From contig CANRIR010000005.1 of assembly GCA_947630735.1 (NCBI GenBank), forward strand, positions 17,933-81,932: a stretch of 64,000 bases of DNA, given 5' to 3'. The notes under the pieces were generated by a model. It had not been told where the DNA came from. It worked only from the letters and a program-made list of their open reading frames with translations, and did no database searches. This stretch comes from an uncultured Marvinbryantia sp. GTDB lineage: Bacteria > Bacillota > Clostridia > Lachnospirales > Lachnospiraceae. Shown here one piece after another: positions 63,697-64,000 of the stretch. The position numbers and the translations under genes are program-made. How positions within the stretch are numbered: the first letter of the stretch is position 1; each line of letters begins with the position of its first letter.

Positions 63697-63894
63697 ATGG
63701 ACGAAGCATTGACAACTAGTCATCGGAAAAAATACATTGACGCGGTAAAGGGCTTTTGTATGATTCTGGTGTTATTTGGCCACGGTGGGGGTATTCCTTA
63801 CATCGGAAGAGTTTTCTTTTCTTGTTATATGCAAGTTTATTTTGTAACCGCCGGAATTACTTATAACGAAAGAAGAATGAAGTTTGAAACATAG
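63697..63894 (+). pseudogene. Truncated acyltransferase-3 family gene
   Basis: 65 codons: RKKYIDAVKGFCMILVLFGH, then GRVFFSCYMQVYFVTAGITY, the first two membrane segments of an OafA/WecH-type membrane O-acyltransferase with the active-site His in LFGHGG. The family is about 330 residues, so it is cut short. The frame ends after NERRMKFET and what follows to base 64000 does not continue the family in any frame that I can see. Confidence 0.8.
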
Positions 63895-64000
63895 AGGTAA
63901 CGGATAGAGAAAAAGTAAATTGTATGGCAAACAAGCCATCACTGGGGTGGCTAAAAAAATAAATATTGACACGACACCTAATCATGTAATGGGAACAACC
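63895..64000. other. Window end, no gene recognised
   Basis: 105 bases after the truncated acyltransferase. A short frame at the end could begin a further gene or an IS remnant, but nothing can be supported. Confidence 0.4.

Overview
Organism. The window looks like a chromosome segment of a spore-forming, anaerobic, GC-rich Clostridia species, most likely in the Lachnospiraceae. The signs are the yabO(rqcP)-yabP-yabQ-divIC sporulation and division cluster, a Gram-positive style EPS locus (CpsB/CpsC/CpsD/LCP), a low-complexity Thr/Glu/Ala lipoprotein, a tig-clpP-clpX-lon-engB block, strict TTGACA/TATAAT promoters and Shine-Dalgarno starts. The family-level call is inference from gene content. 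No rRNA, phage gene, transposase or CRISPR array was seen.

Layout, 1-32.6 kb (core chromosome, GC-rich). The end of a phosphoglucomutase gene is followed by mazG, HU, rqcP, yabP, yabQ and divIC. Next come a 112-bp tandem repeat that forms the leader of a tRNA-Met gene, a small lipoprotein and tRNA-Thr. On the minus strand lie cysS-mrnC-rlmB and ispF. After these come a collapsed alpha-amylase gene, a pseudouridine synthase, a DUF362/ferredoxin protein, glyA (minus), a tandem HD-GYP protein, an IbrA/IbrB-like pair (PAPS-reductase fold plus ParB-like), a cyclophilin, a GNAT, metQ-metN-metI, malQ, ecfA1-ecfA2-ecfT-truA, a small regulator, a CYTH enzyme, a DJ-1 protein and tig-clpP-clpX-lon-engB.

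Layout, 32.6-64 kb (surface polysaccharide locus, all plus strand). A consensus promoter at 32571 starts the assembly and export module: tyrosine phosphatase CpsB, chain-length protein CpsC, tyrosine kinase CpsD with a (Tyr-Gly)12 tail, an LCP ligase and two exported proteins. It ends at a strong terminator-like hairpin at 37605. The serotype-specific part follows: FlaA1/CapD-type dehydratase, DegT aminotransferase, 3-hydroxyacyl-CoA dehydrogenase, SCP-x-type thiolase, hexapeptide acyltransferase, a broken second copy of the aminotransferase, a cytidylyltransferase/SDR pair, the initiating sugar-phosphate transferase, a GT2, a metallo-beta-lactamase/ATP-grasp/SDR trio, a broken acyltransferase, LicD, a GT2, a WsaF-like transferase, Wzy, two gene remnants, a GT11 fucosyltransferase-like enzyme, Wzx, Gmd, a PMP-type dehydratase-like DegT protein, a Fcl-like reductase/epimerase and a truncated acyltransferase. 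Base composition turns AT-rich at about 43.7 kb and partly recovers after 60.4 kb, so the locus is a mosaic of acquired cassettes.

How the genes may work together. The locus has the parts of a Wzx/Wzy-type heteropolysaccharide system whose product would be attached to the wall by the LCP protein. Three nucleotide-sugar routes can be inferred. One makes an amino sugar that may be N-acylated with a 3-hydroxybutyryl-type group made by the thiolase and dehydrogenase. One makes a CDP-polyol (ribitol or arabinitol type) that LicD may transfer. One makes a GDP-6-deoxyhexose, possibly a 3,6-dideoxyhexose such as colitose, because the DegT protein between gmd and fcl has His in place of the catalytic Lys plus a cysteine set resembling the [2Fe-2S] E1 dehydratases. 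These routes are hypotheses.
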